Assembly: GCA_040772225.1 (NCBI GenBank)
Contig: JAXGYO010000002.1
Span: 1,674,001-1,738,000 of the forward strand
Length of the DNA: 64,000 nt
DNA from: JAAYED01 sp040772225
Lineage (GTDB): Bacteria > Chloroflexota > Anaerolineae > UBA1429
Direction of reading: 5' to 3'
Shown: in pieces, positions 49,640-63,389 of the stretch
Position numbering within the stretch: the first letter of the stretch is position 1
How the letters are laid out: each line of letters starts with the position of its first letter
Notes under the pieces: model-generated
Seen by the model: the letters and a program-made list of their open reading frames with translations, nothing else
Database searches by the model: none
What the model was told of the DNA's origin: nothing
Position numbers and translations under genes: made by a program

Positions 49640-50138
49640 CGTGAAACGCCTTGCGAAACATCTCTCTTGCCCTGGACAGACGCGTCTTGACCGCCCCCTC
49701 ACTGATACCCAACGACTCTGCGATCTCCTTGACCGCGTATCCCTGAACGCTAAAGAGCACCAGTGCTGAACGGTACGTCTCGGGAACTCGCATTAATGCC
49801 TGTTGGATGGCCTGGTGCTCCGCCAGCCTATCCGGCCCTTGCGTGACACGCTCATCCTGATCGGTCTCTCGAAGCGAAAACCACCTGACGAGTCGCCGGC
49901 GCCGGAGCGTATCGTAGGCCAGGTTCGTCGCGATGCGATACAGCCACGCCCGATAGTTCGAGTTCTCCTCGAGCCGGGATAGCCCGCCGTAGGCACGCAC
50001 AAAGACGTCCTGAGCGAGCTCCTCAGCCTGCTCGCTGTCACCCACCATCCGGTACAGGTAGTTGACGATTGGCCGATGGTACTCAAGGTAAAGTCGCTCC
50101 AGGAGATCATCCGATTCAACGATAGCCGTGGCCATCAT
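49629..50138 (-). CDS. ECF RNA polymerase sigma factor
   Basis: About 169 residues with sigma region 2 (LYLEYHRPIVNYLYRMVGDSEQAEELAQDVFVRAYGGL) and region 4 (RSALVLFSVQGYAVKEIAESLGISEGAVKTRLSRAREMFRKAF). This is the RpoE/SigW-like ECF group. Tandem ATGs at 50136-50138 and 50133-50135 are the likely starts. It is encoded just before, and overlaps, its anti-sigma gene. The motif at 50174-50204 suggests that it drives its own transcription. Confidence 0.93.
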   Translation of the reverse strand: MMATAIVESDDLLERLYLEYHRPIVNYLYRMVGDSEQAEELAQDVFVRAYGGLSRLEENSNYRAWLYRIATNLAYDTLRRRRLVRWFSLRETDQDERVTQGPDRLAEHQAIQQALMRVPETYRSALVLFSVQGYAVKEIAESLGISEGAVKTRLSRAREMFRKAFHDEK

Positions 50139-50173
50139 GCGAGCCTGTCCATCGCTGCCTCTAACCTCACACA

Positions 50174-50204
50174 GTAAAACGAACGTGGCAGACAAAGGTT
50201 ACAG
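50174..50204 (-). promoter_or_regulatory. ECF-type promoter of the sigma gene (autoregulation)
   Basis: On the minus strand CTGTAACCTTTG, eight bases, GTTCGT, two bases and TAC, 36 nt ahead of the sigma start codon. It is the twin of 48570-48600. Confidence 0.7.
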
Positions 50205-50331
50205 AGGAGGAACGGGAGCGAGGATAGCGGACTCGATGCTCATCGAATCCTGATCTATCAGTAGGTATCATCGTGAAAGGAAGCGCCCTGTGGAGCCCCT
50301 GGCACACTCCCGGCCCTGGGCACATCCGGCA

Positions 50332-51576
50332 CTAGTTCATGTCAGCGAGCTCCCGTTTGCGCCAGGCGACGAGGCCAAAAATGAGCGTCGTAATCACGCC
50401 CTGCACCCCGATGACCGACGGGACGCCGACACGGTCGGCGATGGCCCCCGAGGGGAGGGTCCCCAGGGGCATCAGGCCAAACTCCATCATCGATATGCTC
50501 ACGATGCGACCGCGGTAGGCCGGGTCGCAGTAACTCAGAATCAGCGTATTGCTGAGCACCATGTACAGATTTCCGAGACCACCGATCAGCAGTAGAGAAA
50601 GGTAGACGGCCGGCAACCAGCGGACAGTCGCCAGGGCAATCAGGCACAGCCCCAGCACCGCACTCGCCCTGGCCAACAGGCGTCCCTTGCCCCGCATTTC
50701 ACCGAGATTACCGGCAATCAAGCTTGCCAGCATACCGCCAAATCCAAGAATGGACTGGAGAAAGCCCAAACCAGAGGCATCGAGCCCCAGATTGTCGCGG
50801 GCAAAAGCGGGCAACAACGACATGTATGGCATCACAAAGAATACACGTGCAACTCCGAGTATCAGCACCAGCAGCAGCAAGGGCTCACCACGCAAATAGG
50901 TAAAGGCACTGGTGATATCAGCCCATACCGAACGCCGCTCCACCGAGCGCGTGGGCACATCTGGTACGCGCGTGATGGCAAAGAGAGACATCGCGTACAG
51001 CCCGGCCATGAAAAAGTACACTGATTCGGGGCCGATAGCCTCAATGGCCAACCCGGCCAGGGACGCGCCAAAGATACCCATCAATCCCATACCCAGGGCA
51101 TCGAGCGACATGGCGTTCATCAGCGCGTCAGAGTCCACAAGTTCAGATACCATGGACTGTTGAGCGGGCATCAGGAACGCCGACAGTGCCCCATTGAGGA
51201 AATTGGCGAGGGCGAGATGCCACACCTGTATCAGACCGCTCGCTACAAGCACACCGATGGTGAGTGTGCTCAACATCATTCCCACACGCGTCCAAAAGAT
51301 CAGGGCGCGCTTGTCAACGCGATCAGTAATCGTGCCGCCATAGAGACCCAGCGTCAGGGTAGCCACACTCCAACCGGCTCCAACCCAGCCCAGCGCAAAG
51401 GCCGATCCCGTGAGATTGTAGACCAGCCAGCCTTGAACCACATTGCCCATCTGGAAGGTGCCGGAGGTGGCCAACCTGCCGATCCACAACCAGCGGTAGT
51501 GGCGATTCTCCAACGCCCTGAATGTGTTCCTCAATGTCCGAACAGCGAGAGCCAAGTCGACCTCCGGGAAACGCAT
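50332..51576 (-). CDS. MFS transporter (enterobactin exporter EntS-like group)
   Basis: A 414-residue transporter with 11-12 helices. It opens with FRALENRHYRWLWIGRLATSGTFQMGNVVQGWLVYNLTGSAFALG, typical of the MFS_3/EntS-like group, and has LYGGTITDRVDKRALIFWTR as signature A. The substrate is not predictable. The start at 51576 lacks a clear ribosome binding site. It is followed downstream by the sigma promoter region and shares its strand with the alcohol dehydrogenase gene, about 225 bp upstream. Confidence 0.85.
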   Translation of the reverse strand: MRFPEVDLALAVRTLRNTFRALENRHYRWLWIGRLATSGTFQMGNVVQGWLVYNLTGSAFALGWVGAGWSVATLTLGLYGGTITDRVDKRALIFWTRVGMMLSTLTIGVLVASGLIQVWHLALANFLNGALSAFLMPAQQSMVSELVDSDALMNAMSLDALGMGLMGIFGASLAGLAIEAIGPESVYFFMAGLYAMSLFAITRVPDVPTRSVERRSVWADITSAFTYLRGEPLLLLVLILGVARVFFVMPYMSLLPAFARDNLGLDASGLGFLQSILGFGGMLASLIAGNLGEMRGKGRLLARASAVLGLCLIALATVRWLPAVYLSLLLIGGLGNLYMVLSNTLILSYCDPAYRGRIVSISMMEFGLMPLGTLPSGAIADRVGVPSVIGVQGVITTLIFGLVAWRKRELADMN

Positions 51577-51801
51577 TCGTCGCCTGAAAGGCCCCACGGC
51601 GGGGGCGGCCTGCTAAAGGGAACAGGTCAACGGCCGGCACTGCCAGATACCAAACTGTAGAGTCTACGCGATGGGCGAGAGAGCCTGGAAGCAGCGAAAA
51701 CGCCAGGAAAAGTTGCCGACGTAACGGTGCAGCCCGCACCACGGACGTGAGAGGAGTGGTCGCCCCGTGGCGGGCGACCACCAAAGCCGAAACAATCCGC
51801 G

Positions 51802-52950
51802 CTACATCGCCTGCCGGTAAATCGCCTCTACATCATCCGCCGTCGTCACGCGCGGATTCCTGCCAATCCCGGCCGACTTCATCGTATCGGCGATGAGATT
51901 GGGGAAATCCGCCTCAGTGACGCCACACGAGGCCAGGCCGTCGGGGATGCCGACAACCCGATTGAGCTCACGCACGCGCTCCACCGACGCCTCGGCGGCA
52001 GCGAGTCGCGTCATCCCGGTGGTATCAACACCCAGGGCCTCGGCCACGCGCGCAAAGCCTTCGATGTCATAGGCCGCGTTAAAGGCCATCACATGGGGCA
52101 GCAGGATGGCGTTGGCAACGCCATGCGCCGTCCCGCACCAGCCGCTGACGGGATGCGACATAGAGTGGACGATCGTCAGGCCCGATTGGTTAAAGGCAAT
52201 GCCCCCCTCCAGGCAAGCCATCATCATCCTCTCGCGTGCTGTTCGATTGCTGCCATCGTCGACAGCAACGGGAAGCCATTCGCCGATGAGGCGGACGGCG
52301 TCCAGCGCCAATGACCGTGTAAGGTCATACGCCCCCTTGCTGGTGACAGACTCGATCGCGTGCGTCAGAGCATCCATTCCCGTCGCGGCGGTCATCCCCT
52401 TGGGAAGTGTCAGGGTCATCTCCGGGTCCACCAGAGCGCGCGTGGCAGCGCAGTTAGGGCCCGAAAGGCCGAACTTGAAACGGCTATTGGGGTCCGTGAA
52501 CACGATATTGTTCGTGACCTCGCTGGAGGTCCCGGCCGTAGTGGGGATGCAGATGCTGGGCAGAGGAGCGACGGGCGGGTTCCTCCCCATATAGTCTTGC
52601 AGCCGGCCGCCATTGGTGGCCAGAAAGGCGACGCCTTTGGCCGTGTCCATGGGGCTGCCTCCGCCGACGGCAACAACGCCATCCGCAGCAGACGCCTTCA
52701 GCAGTGCCAGGGCCTCTTCAACCATTGTGGTCTCTGGATTGGTGCCCACGCCATCATAGATCTCGGCCGAGATGCCAGCGCTGGCCAGTGATGCGAGAAC
52801 CCCATCCACAAGCCCGGCGCCACGCACACCCCGGTCGGTCACCACCAGCACTCGGGTCAGCCCCAAACCCTGGGCTTCCTCACCGGCCAGTGCGGCCACT
52901 CCCGCCCCATATGTCACAAAGGACGGCTGGCGAAACAGATATTTGTCCAT
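51802..52950 (-). CDS. Iron-containing alcohol dehydrogenase
   Basis: A 382-residue group III (Fe-type) alcohol dehydrogenase. The NAD-binding region has GGGSPMDTAKGVAFL, preceded by VVAVGG; the metal-binding region contains DALTHAIESVTSKGAYD and the later HSMSHPVSGWCGTAHGVANAILLPHVM, with the conserved His residues. It would oxidise or reduce small alcohols and aldehydes, NAD(P)-linked. AGGAGG precedes the ATG at 52948-52950. Single-gene unit by spacing. Confidence 0.92.
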   Translation of the reverse strand: MDKYLFRQPSFVTYGAGVAALAGEEAQGLGLTRVLVVTDRGVRGAGLVDGVLASLASAGISAEIYDGVGTNPETTMVEEALALLKASAADGVVAVGGGSPMDTAKGVAFLATNGGRLQDYMGRNPPVAPLPSICIPTTAGTSSEVTNNIVFTDPNSRFKFGLSGPNCAATRALVDPEMTLTLPKGMTAATGMDALTHAIESVTSKGAYDLTRSLALDAVRLIGEWLPVAVDDGSNRTARERMMMACLEGGIAFNQSGLTIVHSMSHPVSGWCGTAHGVANAILLPHVMAFNAAYDIEGFARVAEALGVDTTGMTRLAAAEASVERVRELNRVVGIPDGLASCGVTEADFPNLIADTMKSAGIGRNPRVTTADDVEAIYRQAM

Positions 52951-53071
52951 TGCCCATAACCTCCTCATGTCAGTGCACTGCTTCCATCTTAGTAAAAAGC
53001 CGCCAGGATTTCCAGTGCAGGAGCGCCCTGCCGCAAGCGCGCCACCGTTATCCCACAAAACCGTCACTTGG

Positions 53072-53099
53072 TTGCATTCACGCGACTCTATGCTATACT
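53072..53099 (+). promoter_or_regulatory. Promoter of tRNA-Val
   Basis: TTGCAT and TATACT are separated by 16 nt; the -10 ends 11 nt before the mature 5' end. Confidence 0.6.
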
Positions 53100-53110
53100 T
53101 GTCTCGTAGC

Positions 53111-53184
<74 letters not shown>

Positions 53185-53186
53185 TG

Positions 53187-53216
53187 AAAGCCTCCTGTAA
53201 ACAGGGGGCTTTTCAC
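53187..53216 (+). terminator. Terminator of tRNA-Val
   Basis: AAAGCCTCCTGT pairs with ACAGGGGGCTTT (one G-U pair) around a two-base gap, 2 nt after the tRNA end, and is followed by a T-rich tail. Confidence 0.75.
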
Positions 53217-53369
53217 TTTTGTGAAATACTCATGCCAAAACCTCTGGTCAGAAGGCCCACTTGGTGCTATGCTGCCAGGTGTAAATGGCTCCAGCACAGC
53301 GCGCAGGTCGGCGAGCCGGTCATCACCTGCGACCGCTAACAGGGGCAGACGCCACACAAAGGCAGGCCA

Positions 53370-55055
53370 ATGAGACTATCTCGTCCGCTCTCAAGCTATG
53401 TTCGAATCACACAACTGTTCTCTCCCACAGTGCACTACGGTCTGGACTTGAGCGCCTATGTGGGCACACCGGTCTATGCTACCGTCGATGGAATCGCCTA
53501 TGGCAGATTCGACGCCACAGGCTTTGGACGCTACGTGCGCATTGAGACGCCAGAGGTCAAAGTGTACAGCGCACATCTGGATACGATCATTGTGGGTGAG
53601 GGGCAACCGGTCAAACGCGGCGCGATCATCGGCTATAGCGGGAATACAGGCAACAGCACGGGCCCGCATCTGCATCTCGAGGTCCGGCGTAATGCCGGCT
53701 CACCCTTCAAGTACGGAGCGATCGACCCCTGGCCGCTGATCGATTGGGAGTCCGCGCCAAAGAGCCGGCGCATCACCGGCGTGCACCTGGGCAACGCCTG
53801 TATCCTGAGTGCCCTGGACCGGCGGGTCGTCTCGATGCTGCATCCTGGATGCGTCGTACTCCGGCCTGATTATGCCCTCGATAAACAGCCTGTGACTGTG
53901 GCTGACATCGCCTGGATCCTCTCCGTCGTTCCTGACTGCCACGTGATTCTGCGGCCTCAGGTCACCGCGCTGCTTTCCAGCAGCGATGCAGGCTGCCGCC
54001 AGTACATCTCCGCAGTGGTAGGTATGCTCGACGATTGGTTGCGGGTGGTTCCCGCCCGTCAGCTTCACATACAGCTCTGGAATGAACCGAATGTGCCCCC
54101 GGCATCAGGAGGCACCGGTTTTGGAGACACAGAGGCCGGTATGCTACGCCTGAACAGCATGTTCTCTGAAGGCTACTGGCGCATCAAGGAACGCGCTCCC
54201 GAGGTCCGTGTAGGGTTCCCGCCGCTGGCCCCGCGGTATCGTGACTGCTGGTTCCCCGGCGATGCATCGGGCCGTTACTACTTGCACGGCACCTCAGGAT
54301 GTCGCGGAACCGAGACCATGACAGCGAGCGACCGGAGTGCAGCTCTCTCCAGCGGCCCCTGTTTCGGAGCGCTCACTATGGCTGACGAAGTCTACGCGCA
54401 CACATTCGTCCACAACCGCGATGGCGTGCTCTCTTGCTGGAATCACGCGGCGTACGGGCGCCGCTACGAGGCGCTGCGCTACTGGTGGCCGAACAAACCC
54501 ATGTGGATCACCGAGTACGGCTACCCCAACAGGCAACTGCTGGAGCAAGCGGGCGCCAGCCAGGCGTTGCTCTCCCACGCGAACTACATGGTCAGTCAGA
54601 GCGCCTTTGTGGGGAGCGCGGCGCTCTGGACACTGGGAAACGACCCCACCTGGGGAGGAGAGATGTTCATCCAGGACGGGCGCCCTTCTACGATCATACG
54701 CGATCTCACACTGCTTCAGGGGGACGGTGTGCCCGCCCCACCCAAGGAGGTACCTCCCATGTCTGACGAGCAGATCGGTTCCTGGCTATCGGATTTCCTT
54801 CAGGATCATGTACTGCCCCTGAACTCTGATGCTGCGCTGTACAAGGCAGCCAAGTTAAAGAACCCACGTCTGACGCCCGCCAGTGACGAGTGTCGCCCGG
54901 CAGAGCTGCCTATCAGCCTGCCAGATAGCCTGCCCGCCGACATCGTCTGCCAGGTCTTTCGGGATCCCCTGGATGATGCCTGGCAGGATATCGCCTGGAC
55001 GCGCATCGGAGAGTGGGCGCCTTCACAGATCCACTGGATACGCCGCAGGAACTGA
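53370..55055 (+). CDS. M23 peptidase fused to a clan GH-A-like glycosidase
   Basis: A 561-residue fusion without a signal peptide. Residues 1-115 are an M23/LytM endopeptidase: metal ligands His22 and Asp26 in HYGLDLS, His69 in YSAHLD, and His100/His102 in GPHLHLEVR. Residues about 135-450 look like a clan GH-A barrel, with Glu239 in IQLWNEPNVPP and Glu382 in MWITEYGYPN as the expected catalytic pair. The last ~100 residues form a separate soluble domain starting MSDEQIGSWLSDFLQDH. Joining a peptidoglycan peptidase to a glycosidase suggests a two-activity wall-cutting enzyme. The missing export signal is puzzling, as in phage endolysins. It lies just after tRNA-Val. Confidence 0.82.
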   Translation: MRLSRPLSSYVRITQLFSPTVHYGLDLSAYVGTPVYATVDGIAYGRFDATGFGRYVRIETPEVKVYSAHLDTIIVGEGQPVKRGAIIGYSGNTGNSTGPHLHLEVRRNAGSPFKYGAIDPWPLIDWESAPKSRRITGVHLGNACILSALDRRVVSMLHPGCVVLRPDYALDKQPVTVADIAWILSVVPDCHVILRPQVTALLSSSDAGCRQYISAVVGMLDDWLRVVPARQLHIQLWNEPNVPPASGGTGFGDTEAGMLRLNSMFSEGYWRIKERAPEVRVGFPPLAPRYRDCWFPGDASGRYYLHGTSGCRGTETMTASDRSAALSSGPCFGALTMADEVYAHTFVHNRDGVLSCWNHAAYGRRYEALRYWWPNKPMWITEYGYPNRQLLEQAGASQALLSHANYMVSQSAFVGSAALWTLGNDPTWGGEMFIQDGRPSTIIRDLTLLQGDGVPAPPKEVPPMSDEQIGSWLSDFLQDHVLPLNSDAALYKAAKLKNPRLTPASDECRPAELPISLPDSLPADIVCQVFRDPLDDAWQDIAWTRIGEWAPSQIHWIRRRN

Positions 55056-55104
55056 GCCTGCGACTGTGCGCGGCGCTGGGGAAAGAGGCTCGAACTGCAC
55101 CAAA

Positions 55105-55136
55105 CCGGCCCGAACGATAGTTATCGTTCGGGCCGG
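55105..55136. terminator. Bidirectional terminator between the M23 fusion and glnA
   Basis: A perfect 15-bp inverted repeat (55105-55119 with 55122-55136; arm starts CCGGCCCGAACG) sits between the two convergent stop codons. Confidence 0.7.
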
Positions 55137-55157
55137 CAATGTGTACGATCCGCGGAG

Positions 55158-56489
<1,332 letters not shown>

Positions 56490-56542
56490 GTACCCTCCTC
56501 TTCATATACCGAATCTAGGTCACAGGATAGAACACTGCGACG

Positions 56543-56561
56543 CTGTGCACATCGTGCACAG
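56543..56561. promoter_or_regulatory. glnA-proximal palindrome, putative operator
   Basis: CTGTGCAC-ATC-GTGCACAG is a perfect 8-bp inverted repeat with a 3-bp spacer, centred at 56552, about 63 bp upstream of the glnA start codon. Confidence 0.6.
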
Positions 56562-56585
56562 GTACTCAAGCGCGCGACCTGTCAT

Positions 56586-56602
56586 TTGTGCATCTTGCAC
56601 AA
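56586..56602. promoter_or_regulatory. glnA-distal palindrome, putative operator
   Basis: TTGTGCA-TCT-TGCACAA is a perfect 7-bp inverted repeat centred at 56594, exactly 42 bp (four helical turns) from the proximal site, sharing the TGTGCA core. Confidence 0.6.
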
Positions 56603-56611
56603 GCGCCGTCG

Positions 56612-58109
56612 CTAGGCGCCGAGAAAGTGGATCCGCAGCGCAACCTGCAGGGCGAGTCGCGTGTCTGCGCTATCCAGATCGAGGCCGATGATCTCGGAGA
56701 TACGCTGCAGGCGATAGTTGAGCGTGTTGCGGTGTACATAGAGCCGGCGGGCAGTCTCGCTGGCATTGGAGTTCTGCTCGAAATACGCCCGGAGCGTGGC
56801 CACCAGCTCGGTGTTGTGCTCCCGGTCATACTCCACCAGCAGACCGAGCGTGTCACCGTAAAAGCGGCGCACTTCGGCCTGATCCCGCAGCCCAAGCAGC
56901 AAGCGGTAGAGACCGAGATCGGAGTAGAAAAGCGGCCCTGACTGATCCTTCATCCGCCGGCCCATCTTCTCACCTGCCAGAGCCTGGTGCACAGCCTCAG
57001 AAAGACCCCTGGCGTCGGGAGCCACCCGACTCACGGCAACACGATAACCACGGGCAATCAGAGGCTCCGCCGCCCTGGTGAGCATGACACGCAGCCGCTG
57101 ATCGCTGCTCGAGGGCGATGCAGAGACCAGAAACAGAGACACATCCTGATACCCCAGGGCCAGAGCAGATACGCCCTCACGCCGCCCGCAAAAACAGAGA
57201 TCGCTCTCGAAAGAGGTTGCCAACGCGCTGGCAGCGCCCACTGTCTCATCATCAGAGGCCAGAGCCAGCACAAGGTGCCTCCGCCCGGGCGTGACGTCAT
57301 AGCCCTGTCGTGAAAGACGGGACAGGATGCTGTCCGCATCAGCCGAAGCAGACAGGAGATCAGAGACCAGGTCAGCCGCAAATTGATCCTCTGTCTCGCG
57401 CCGCACACAGGTCTGGATCATCTCGAGCGCGCAGACCTCAGCCGCCTGTGTCGCAGCCACGCGCAGCAGCGCCGGCGCCCGTTCGGCCGTGGCGACCTTG
57501 AGCGTACCCAGGGACTTGCCAGTGACGGCAACCGGGTAGGTGTGCTCGCTTTGGGACATGTGCCCGCCGTTTCGCGCACTCTGAATCAGTACGGTCCCTG
57601 CACCATCCACCAGACAGGCCTGCACATCGAACTCGTCAGCCAGTCGCTCGATCACGGCGACTGTGCCTCGATCCGACAACAACTCCTGGTACTCCTGCCG
57701 CCAGCGAGCAGCGTACAAAGCCTCCTGCCCCTCGCGGTCAAGCAGCGTTCGCAAGGCTTCTCGCTCTAGGGCGCGCAGGTCGGTGTCTGCGGGCACAGCG
57801 AACAGCGGTAGCACCAGCTCGTCGGCGAGTCTGCACGCCTCCTCATCAGGGGCCTCATCGATCACCAGGCCCGCCGCATCGGCACGAGCCAGCTCTCGCA
57901 TCAGATACGACAGGGTCAACTGGGCATCCAGGCGCCTGGCAACCTCCGGACGAGCGATGGCCAGGTGCCCCCGATCCAGCTCCGGGAAGAGCGGGTAGGT
58001 GGCGTGCAATGCGGTGACCCACTCCACCTGGCGATCGAGTCCGCGCTCTCCCCCACAGGGGCGGCAATCCCCCAGAACCAGGTCCCAGATATCTCTGACA
58101 GTCACTTCC

Positions 58110-58123
<14 letters not shown>
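56612..58123 (-). CDS. PucR-family transcriptional regulator
   Basis: About 503 residues. The N-terminal PucR domain (TVRDIWDLVLGDCRPCGGERGLDRQVEWV, then LDRGHLAIARPE) is a ligand-sensing module. A degenerate GGDEF-like region fills the middle, and the C-terminal HTH_30 reads LRAYFEQNSNASETARRLYVHRNTLNYRLQRISEIIGLDL. PucR-type regulators control purine and other nitrogen-source genes. The second ATG (58123) is 7 nt after GGAG, so I prefer it to the ATG at 58129. It overlaps the end of carB and is followed directly by glnA, which suggests it senses nitrogen status and acts on glnA. Confidence 0.9.
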
Positions 58124-61314
<3,191 letters not shown>

Positions 61315-61331
<17 letters not shown>

Positions 61332-62547
61332 GAACGCCCTCTCTACTGGCAAGCGCATCTACAAACCCCTTGAGCAGCTGGAGGCTGTCATGGGGGCCGG
61401 GGGAAGACTCGGGATGGTATTGCACGCTGGCGATAGGCAGGGTCCGGTGTCGGATCCCCTCGATGGTGTGATCAAACAGGTTCACGTGTGTGATCTCGTA
61501 GGGCAGTCCCCGCAGGCTCTCTGGCATTACCGCATAGTTGTGATTCTGGCTGGTGATCGAGACGCGGTTGGATCTTACGTCCTGGACAGGATGGTTGCTG
61601 CCATGGTGCCCAAAGGGAAGCTTGAAGGTGCGCCCGCCTGCCGCCAGGCAGATGATCTGGTGCCCCAGACAGATCCCATAGAGCGGAACACGTCCCATGA
61701 GTTCCCTCACCGACAGGATGGTGGCCGTCGCCTGCTCAGGGTCTCCGGGTCCGTTAGAGATCAAGACGCCATCCGGCGCAAGGGCGAGAATCGCCGAGGC
61801 CGAAGCATCCGCAGGCACGACGGTGGTTCGCGCACCAAAGCCGGCCAAAAGGCGGAGTATGTTCTCCTTGGCACCACAATCGATCACGACGACATGGGGA
61901 GCACTGCCAGTGGCGGCCAGGTCATCCTGCACCGCAGAGAGCCAGGCGCCCGCTACTGTCTCAAGCCACGCGTGGCGTTCGCTCGAGGTCACCTGAGCCA
62001 CCGGCGCCAGCAGGCTCATGTCCGGCGCATCTCGCGCCATTCTGACCAGCCGCTCGGGGTCCAGGTCGATGCTGGAGAGCGCTCCTCGCATGACGCCGGC
62101 CTCGCGCAGTCTCAGGGTGAGCCGCCGCGTATCGATGCCGTCCAGCGCGGGGACACCGGCCTCGCGCAGCATGTCCGGCAGCGCCCGCTGTGCGCGCCAG
62201 TTACTGGGTCGAAGTGTGATACGTCTGGCGAGAACGGCCCGTACGTGGGGTATACGCGCCTCACCATCCTCATCATTGACACCCACGTTTCCAATATGCG
62301 GGCAGGTAAACACGACCATCTGCCCCCAGTAGGAGGGATCGGTAATGGTCTCCTGATAGCCGGTCATGCCCGTCACAAACACCACCTCGCCGACCCACTC
62401 ACCCTGTGCGGCGAGCGAGCGCCCGGCGTAGATGCTGCCGTCCTCGAGCGCGAGCAACCCCGAGACAGCCTCGGACACGGGCTGTTCATCCGCGGAGGTC
62501 ACGGGCTTGTTCGCACGATCAGCTGTACAGGCGGACTGGAATGTCAT
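61315..62547 (-). CDS. carA: Carbamoyl-phosphate synthase small subunit
   Basis: A 410-residue CarA. The N-terminal domain has LALEDGSIYAGRSL and EVVFVTGMTGYQETITDPSY; the C-terminal class I amidotransferase has GLSNGPGDP-like ISNGPGDPEQ, the nucleophile Cys in YGICLGHQI and the catalytic His-Glu in VQYHPESSPGPHD. It releases ammonia from glutamine and channels it to CarB. About 25 N-terminal residues precede the usual start of the family. It lies 44 bp downstream of the glutamate synthase GXGXG gene on the same strand. Confidence 0.96.
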
Positions 62548-62591
62548 GCTTTTCGCATTTGCTCCATAGTCGGACAGGGTTTGAGTGTTGA

Positions 62592-63389
62592 TCAGTACGC
62601 ATAGAGACGGCCATAGGGCCGCCGGGTGCGCGGATACAGCTTGAGAAACGAGCCGTCAAGCAGAGCATCGGGATCGCGACCGAAACAGGCCGCAAAGGCG
62701 ACCACATACTGGCGGACTGTGACCCAGTCATCGGCGTCGAGTTCGGCGACACCCACTTCCTTACCGAGGAAGCGATCATCAAAGGGGCCGCGGAGATAGA
62801 TCACGCCGCCGTGCATGCCAGTGCCGATATAGCGTGAGGGATGTATCTCGCCCGCTTCGAGATTCGCGCCCAGCACCAGGATAACGCCGCCGGCCATGTA
62901 CTCGCCGAGGAAATGTTGTGCCGTCCCTCCGATGACAATCGCAGGGCGCTGTTCCCCATACTCTTTCATGTGGATGCCCACGCGATAGCCTGCGTTTCCA
63001 TTCACCAGAATGGTGCCTCCACGCATCGAGTGCCCAACGATGTCGCCAGCGGAGCCATGGATCGCCAGCAACCCGCTGTTCATCGTGTTGCCGCAACCGT
63101 CCTGCGCGTCGCCCAGCACTTCCACCAGCGGTCCATCCATAAAGGCACCGAGATCGTTGCCCGGAACGCCCTCAATCACCATACTCACAGGCGCCTTCAG
63201 GTTCGTCCCCAGATAGCGCTGGCCCGATACAGCGTGCAGGGATAGGCGCCGGGCGCCCCGGTCCACCAGGCTGGCCAGCTCTGCATTCAGGGCCCTGTAG
63301 GGCACCCCGCGCGCATCGATGTCGATCGTCTCTGTTGAACAAATTGAACGGGCCGATTCCAGCGAGACGAGCAGGCGCAGATCAGCCAT
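62592..63389 (-). CDS. Glutamate synthase GXGXG-domain subunit
   Basis: A 265-residue right-handed beta-helix protein equal to the C-terminal GXGXG domain of GltB, with repeated turns such as GSAGDIVGHSMRGGTILVNGNAGYRVG and GGVILVLGANLEAG. In many archaea and some bacteria the GltB domains are separate genes. The gene overlaps the end of the amidotransferase-domain gene by 8 bp. The FMN-binding synthase domain is not in the window and should lie to the right if the enzyme is complete. The same fold is also used in formylmethanofuran dehydrogenase subunit C. Confidence 0.88.
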   Translation of the reverse strand: MADLRLLVSLESARSICSTETIDIDARGVPYRALNAELASLVDRGARRLSLHAVSGQRYLGTNLKAPVSMVIEGVPGNDLGAFMDGPLVEVLGDAQDGCGNTMNSGLLAIHGSAGDIVGHSMRGGTILVNGNAGYRVGIHMKEYGEQRPAIVIGGTAQHFLGEYMAGGVILVLGANLEAGEIHPSRYIGTGMHGGVIYLRGPFDDRFLGKEVGVAELDADDWVTVRQYVVAFAACFGRDPDALLDGSFLKLYPRTRRPYGRLYAY

